Positions 59,501 through 64,000 of a stretch of 64,000 bases of DNA are shown one piece after another. Numbering within the stretch: the first letter of the stretch is position 1; each line of letters starts with the position of its first letter. Origin of the DNA: Monarcha castaneiventris obscurior (Eukaryota; Chordata; Aves; Passeriformes; Monarchidae); the NCBI GenBank assembly GCA_026261815.1, contig JAMPIT010000493.1, forward strand, positions 5,969,501 to 6,033,500, given 5' to 3'. Both the position numbers and the translations under genes were made by a program. The notes under the pieces are model-generated. The model saw nothing but the letters and a program-made list of their open reading frames with translations, did not search any database and was not told the origin of the DNA.

Positions 59501-62500
59501 TGTATTATGACACTTCAAGCCCAGGTTTTGTCCCACCACTGTGGTTTATAAATCCTCTGGGGTCAGGACCCCTCCCTGTTGTGTGTGCAACTCTTGATAA
59601 TTTCCTGTCCACTTGGCTTGGTCTGTAGGTACCACCTAAAAAATATGAGTAATAACAGCAATAGTGAAGGCTTCTTATCAGTCTTGAAGATATCCAGAGT
59701 ATGAGCTTCAAAAACGTGACATGAACTCTCTAGTTTATGAACTTTATCTGAAAGGAAGAGTAGGGTAATAAAAAAAGTATGTGCACTAACATCAGAAGGT
59801 TTTTGATCCTGAAGCTGGGAATGGCAATTAATTTGGTTTCCCAGAAGATAGCAGAAACATCCAAATGTGAATTTATTCCTGATTTGCAGAAATGAAAGGC
59901 TTCAAAAGGTCAGTCTCAGCAGTTTCTGATGGGACTGTGCCCAGGAAGTGTCATTTATTTTATAATTTTTTTTCAATTAGATTATTGCTCTCTTTCAAAA
60001 GAGGACATCTGACTATTTAATCTAACCTAGTTAATTTATTTTTTTATCCTGTTAAGCGTCTCACTGCGAAACCAAAAGTTCTCTTCTAGCAGAGTTTGGG
60101 AGACAGTCCAGGGAATTTTTACAGTACTTTTGTAGTAGCAAACTTACTGGTGTCAAGAGCCTTGTTTTTCTTGCAATGTACAGGAATATTTCCACCACTC
60201 TGTAATTAGTGGGGAAGATCAAGGTGGAAGACAGGGTGAGAAATGCAGCTATAGTTTTCAAAACTGAGGAGCATTTATGGCCCTATTCCTTGAAGGCACT
60301 CTGCATCTCTAGCCATTTTGTTCTATAGCCAGGTGTTTCGTGTACATTTCTGTGCAAATTGCCATGTTTCCAGATTTGCTGTGGTGATCTCGGCAGCTTT
60401 TTTGGTGTATAGAATATCTTATACACTGTGTAGTACTGATATATACTACAATACATACCAACTAAACATAACAGCAAAAGATATATCACTGCTCACGACC
60501 TGCTTTTGGATGTTTAATGAAAATCACTGAAACTACAGCACTCTGTGATCCCTTTTGGTTGTACGTTATAGCAAAGAAGCAAACTGAAGACAAATCCGAT
60601 CCCTGTGGAAAGAAGCTGAAAGAATGCCCTTGGGTCCTGTGAGAAATGGATGGGTTTTTCTGAGAGAAGCAGAAACAGCCCTTGAAAAAAAGATAGACCT
60701 CCAGATCAGCGTGTAACATAAAGCTCCTGTGCAGCTTTATCACCCTCTGCTTTCAGTTCTGTTCACGCTGCAGCAGGTCACACACAGAAACTTGCAGTAG
60801 ACTTGAGAACTGCCTCTCTGTCCCTAAATTAAAAAGTGAGGAGAGGAAAAACAAAGGCTGCAGTATTGCCAACTGCTTTTTTATAATGGGGAAGTTACTC
60901 AGCAAGGTGTGCTTCTGTGCTTCTGGTGATATTTTTAAAGTCATTGTTCTTGGATATCTATAGTCTTTTCCTCCTGGTTATTAGAAGCAAATGATTCCCT
61001 CTTGGTTTGATGGACAGTGAAACATGCAATAAATGTTTACTGAAATTAGTCAGAAATCCTTATTCCAGTTCTGGAATTACGAGTGCAATAGGCAGTAATG
61101 TTGTTTACTGCTTTCTAATTTTCAAATAAAATGTGAAGTATATGAAGATCATTGTGTTTAATAATGAACCGTAAGCAATCACACATATTTTGCCTGATGC
61201 CCTGAAACCACATCAAAAAATGACAGAGACTTTGCCATGCTTTGTAAATCAGGGAGAGTTTTGTGATGCTCAAGTCCCTGATACTCACAGGCTCCCCCCT
61301 GAGAGTGTTATTCCTTTTGGGATGCAAATCATATGGGGGCACTACCTTGATTCCTCAGCAATCTGCTGACATATTTGAGGTGCTGCAAAATAACAGTAGT
61401 CTATCAAAGAAAACACAAATAAGTACACCAGCAGCCTGAACAACATATCATTTTTGTGGTTTTGTTTTCTTTCAGAAGGAAGTGACTGAAATTCCCTGAA
61501 TTGTTATGTTTATGCAAAGGCTGCTGTTGGCAACTTCTGATTAGATATGGCAGTGCCCTGACAGAGTAAATCTGAAACTGAATGTCTGCTGGGAGAAATC
61601 TTTATTTTCCTTACTCCTAAGGATCTGGAATTCACTTTGGCTGTCCTGCTCAGGAACTGCTCAGTGCTACAATCTGGGGACTGATTAGTACTAATTTTAT
61701 ACAGGAAAGCTTCTTGAAAGCCAGAGCACGTACATAGACAATTAGGAAATAAGTGGCAAGAATCATTTGCAATTTTGAAGCAATATCCTTAATTTCTTCA
61801 AATTGGAAACGATTTCTCTTGTGATATTCGGGTGTAAAATTAAAGACAGAAAGGCTGGCAAATTTTAATGGTCTAAAATTGAGAGATTAATACTGAGTTC
61901 TGTGATTTTATATTTTTTCCTGGACAAAACAGGTGCAAAATGGTCCTTTTGTGCCATTCTTCCCCTTTTTACTCTCTGTTTCTGTCATTTTTCTGTGGAG
62001 GCTTCCTATAACTAGAACATGAATGGAGTTGCCTGCTCTGATCCAGATGGAAGGATACTAGTATGGAAGATACTTTATTTTTCATTTAAGTTCTGTAAAT
62101 ACACATCTTCTTCACTGAACAAATGAAGACAAACTGGGAGGCATCAGTGATAATTGTACATAGAAAGCAGGAGACCTCAGCATTTGTACCCACACAAGCT
62201 TTTCAATTTTGAACAACGTAATGTGAATGAGTCTCTGACCTGGTCTTGCAAACAATTACCCATGTGTTTAGTTTTATGCCCTTCTGCAGTGCTGTTGCAG
62301 GCAGCAGGTTAACTGACTTTTGGAGTATGTACACAATCGATAAATCACATTGGAATGGAATTTTGAGCTTGAAAACAATTTCCCTGTTGTTGTATATATT
62401 TGAATTCAGTTAATTTAGACACTGGTTTATGAAGCTGCTCCAATTACTGCAAAAGATTTGTCCCCCTCCAGATAAGAGGTGTCATCTGAGAGGAGGTAGA

Positions 62501-64000
62501 AAAATCAGCCTTGAGAATAAATTTACTCCACAAAATTAATCAAAAATTTACCAAGGCATTGAGACTCTGAAATTATTTCTTTCTTCTGCTGCTGACAGAG
62601 TCCAAACTGAGGTAAATGGATGGGCTTGACAATTATGCACTCATGTTGTGTGGTGTTTGCTAACCATGGTATACAGACAGGAACTTTACAGAGAGCAATA
62701 AAAATTTCTTTTTAAGGAGACAAACGAGTGCTGTTCTGTGCCTAGGCAGGAGTTATGTAGTAAAATAAGACCCATGAGATGGAAAGGGATCCAGGCTCTT
62801 TGAACAGCAATTTCATTTGTTGAGAGGTCTTCGAGAGAGTTGTTCACAGGTGTGAGTACTCATGTTCCTCATTAGAGAAATAAAATGTTCTCCATTATTC
62901 TTATCTCATTTAGTTTTATTATTTCAGATCAAAGCTCCTCCCTAATGAGAAATAATTCTGGTCTTCATGCCAGCAGTAGTAACTGCTCTGTGTTCTTCAG
63001 CTGGCTGGAGCAGCAATAATGAACTTTGTGTATTTCCACAGCCTAAAATATTAAAAAAATCAAGTGTTTAGTGGAAGAGAATGGGCATATATGTTGTTTC
63101 TTTTTAACCATTGTCTCATCTTTGCATAGAGGGCTGCCTTAATTTGCTGTAGTGAACTGGAGAACAGCTGCAGCTGGGGGATCTTGATTTCTCTCCTTTA
63201 CTGACATCTAAGAAGAGATATATTTGAGTACTTTGGACTTAAGTACCTTTTAGATATTGATGTATTCTCTTCAAAAAGACCCACTTTTTTCAACCAAATG
63301 CCCTCATAACCAATGACAATGCAGATTTTCACTTATGAGGAAGACTTTTGTAATTGGAACAGGTTTTTACTGATCCTTGCACACTGGGAAGAAAATGTGA
63401 TATTACCCTTCAAAAATGCTACAAAAATCATTATGTTGCCTTTCATCAAAATATCTTTTTCCTAATAAATATTTTATGTTTAAAAATAGAAGCTTGGAAT
63501 TAAGAAGTTACTCAGCAGCTGACGAAAACAATTAGAAAGCTTGTCCTTTTTCTTCTCCAAACGCAGCATTTGGAGTAGTCAGTACCTCCAGGCAGCTTAG
63601 AAAGAAAGACTCATTATACAATTACAGTATTGCACAGACAATATGATGGTATTTCATTGATTTTAAAATTTATTTGTTTAATTAGAAAATGCTTCCCAAA
63701 CATATCTGGAAACTTTTATAGCATGGTCATTTTGTTACTAATTTTTTTTTTAAGTTACAGCACATGTTTAGCAAATATCTGAAAACATTATACATATTTT
63801 ATATGGCATAATCACCCATTTATTATTTCTAAGACACGTTGCTAAAACAGCTGTTAAACAGTGATAGCTTGTTTCATGTTACTACTACTCTATATTATAA
63901 ATACAATAAAATCACTCAAATATTCCCACAATATTTCATCAACTCTCACTTTTAAAAACTATAGCATTGTAAAAATGGCTGTAATGATCATAAATTATTT
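50561..64000. other. Non-coding unique DNA to the window end
   Basis: No gene is recognised. The 157-codon plus-strand frame at 53051-53524 is cysteine-rich without a known pattern. Isolated splice-flanked open segments occur at 55649 and 58250. An inverted nuclear-receptor-type motif lies at 56650-56663. A weak CR1-like phrase (GGATCATCTAATTCTAC, about 52359-52375) may be an ancient remnant. Parts at about 55160-55420 and 62380-62700 look like conserved non-coding DNA by composition only. Everything else looks like ordinary A+T-rich intronic or intergenic sequence. Confidence 0.5.

Overview
The window looks like nuclear DNA from a bird, probably a passerine. The clearest signs are a 5'-truncated CR1 LINE tail (about 10691-10992, minus strand), a second, decayed CR1 tail (about 50455-50560), two long terminal repeats of endogenous retroviruses that resemble known avian ERV LTRs (about 4160-4650 and 8119-8805), and an old MIR-type SINE (about 20321-20480). 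The DNA is A+T-rich by eye, has no CpG island, and interspersed repeats are sparse. That fits the interior of a large intron or a gene desert on a large chromosome. It does not fit a microchromosome or a repeat-packed W chromosome. Species and locus cannot be named from the sequence.

No complete protein-coding gene is recognisable. The longest open frames are 206 codons at 32621-33241, 164 at 4399-4893, 160 at 31036-31518 and 157 at 53051-53524. None shows a domain I can name, and each is explained by chance, by an LTR or by a local G+C-rich patch. No tRNA, rRNA, known small RNA or CRISPR array was seen, and bacterial signals (operons, ribosome binding sites) do not apply.

Layout: 1-3.9 kb unique A+T-rich DNA; 3.9-4.7 kb first LTR with an 11-bp tandem repeat just after it; 4.7-8.1 kb unique DNA; 8.1-8.8 kb second LTR; 10.7-11.0 kb CR1, followed at 11.2 kb by a strong inverted repeat; 13-20 kb unique DNA with a (TA)13 tract, a T23 run and an A/C-rich tract; 20.3-20.5 kb MIR; 20.5-32.6 kb unique DNA with small tandem repeats; 32.7-33.2 kb G+C-rich island; 33.2-40 kb unique DNA; 40.1-41.4 kb T/G-rich tract followed by two exon-like segments; about 42.1-42.6 kb possible third, degraded LTR; 45-50 kb several splice-flanked open segments; 50.5 kb CR1 remnant; 50.6-64 kb unique DNA.

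The open question is whether 40.3-49.8 kb carries exons of an unrecognised plus-strand transcript. Several segments are bounded by good splice signals and can be joined in compatible phase. However, equally convincing segments can be found elsewhere in the window (for example at 12276), so I hold this at low confidence. I found no evidence of a new biological system here.
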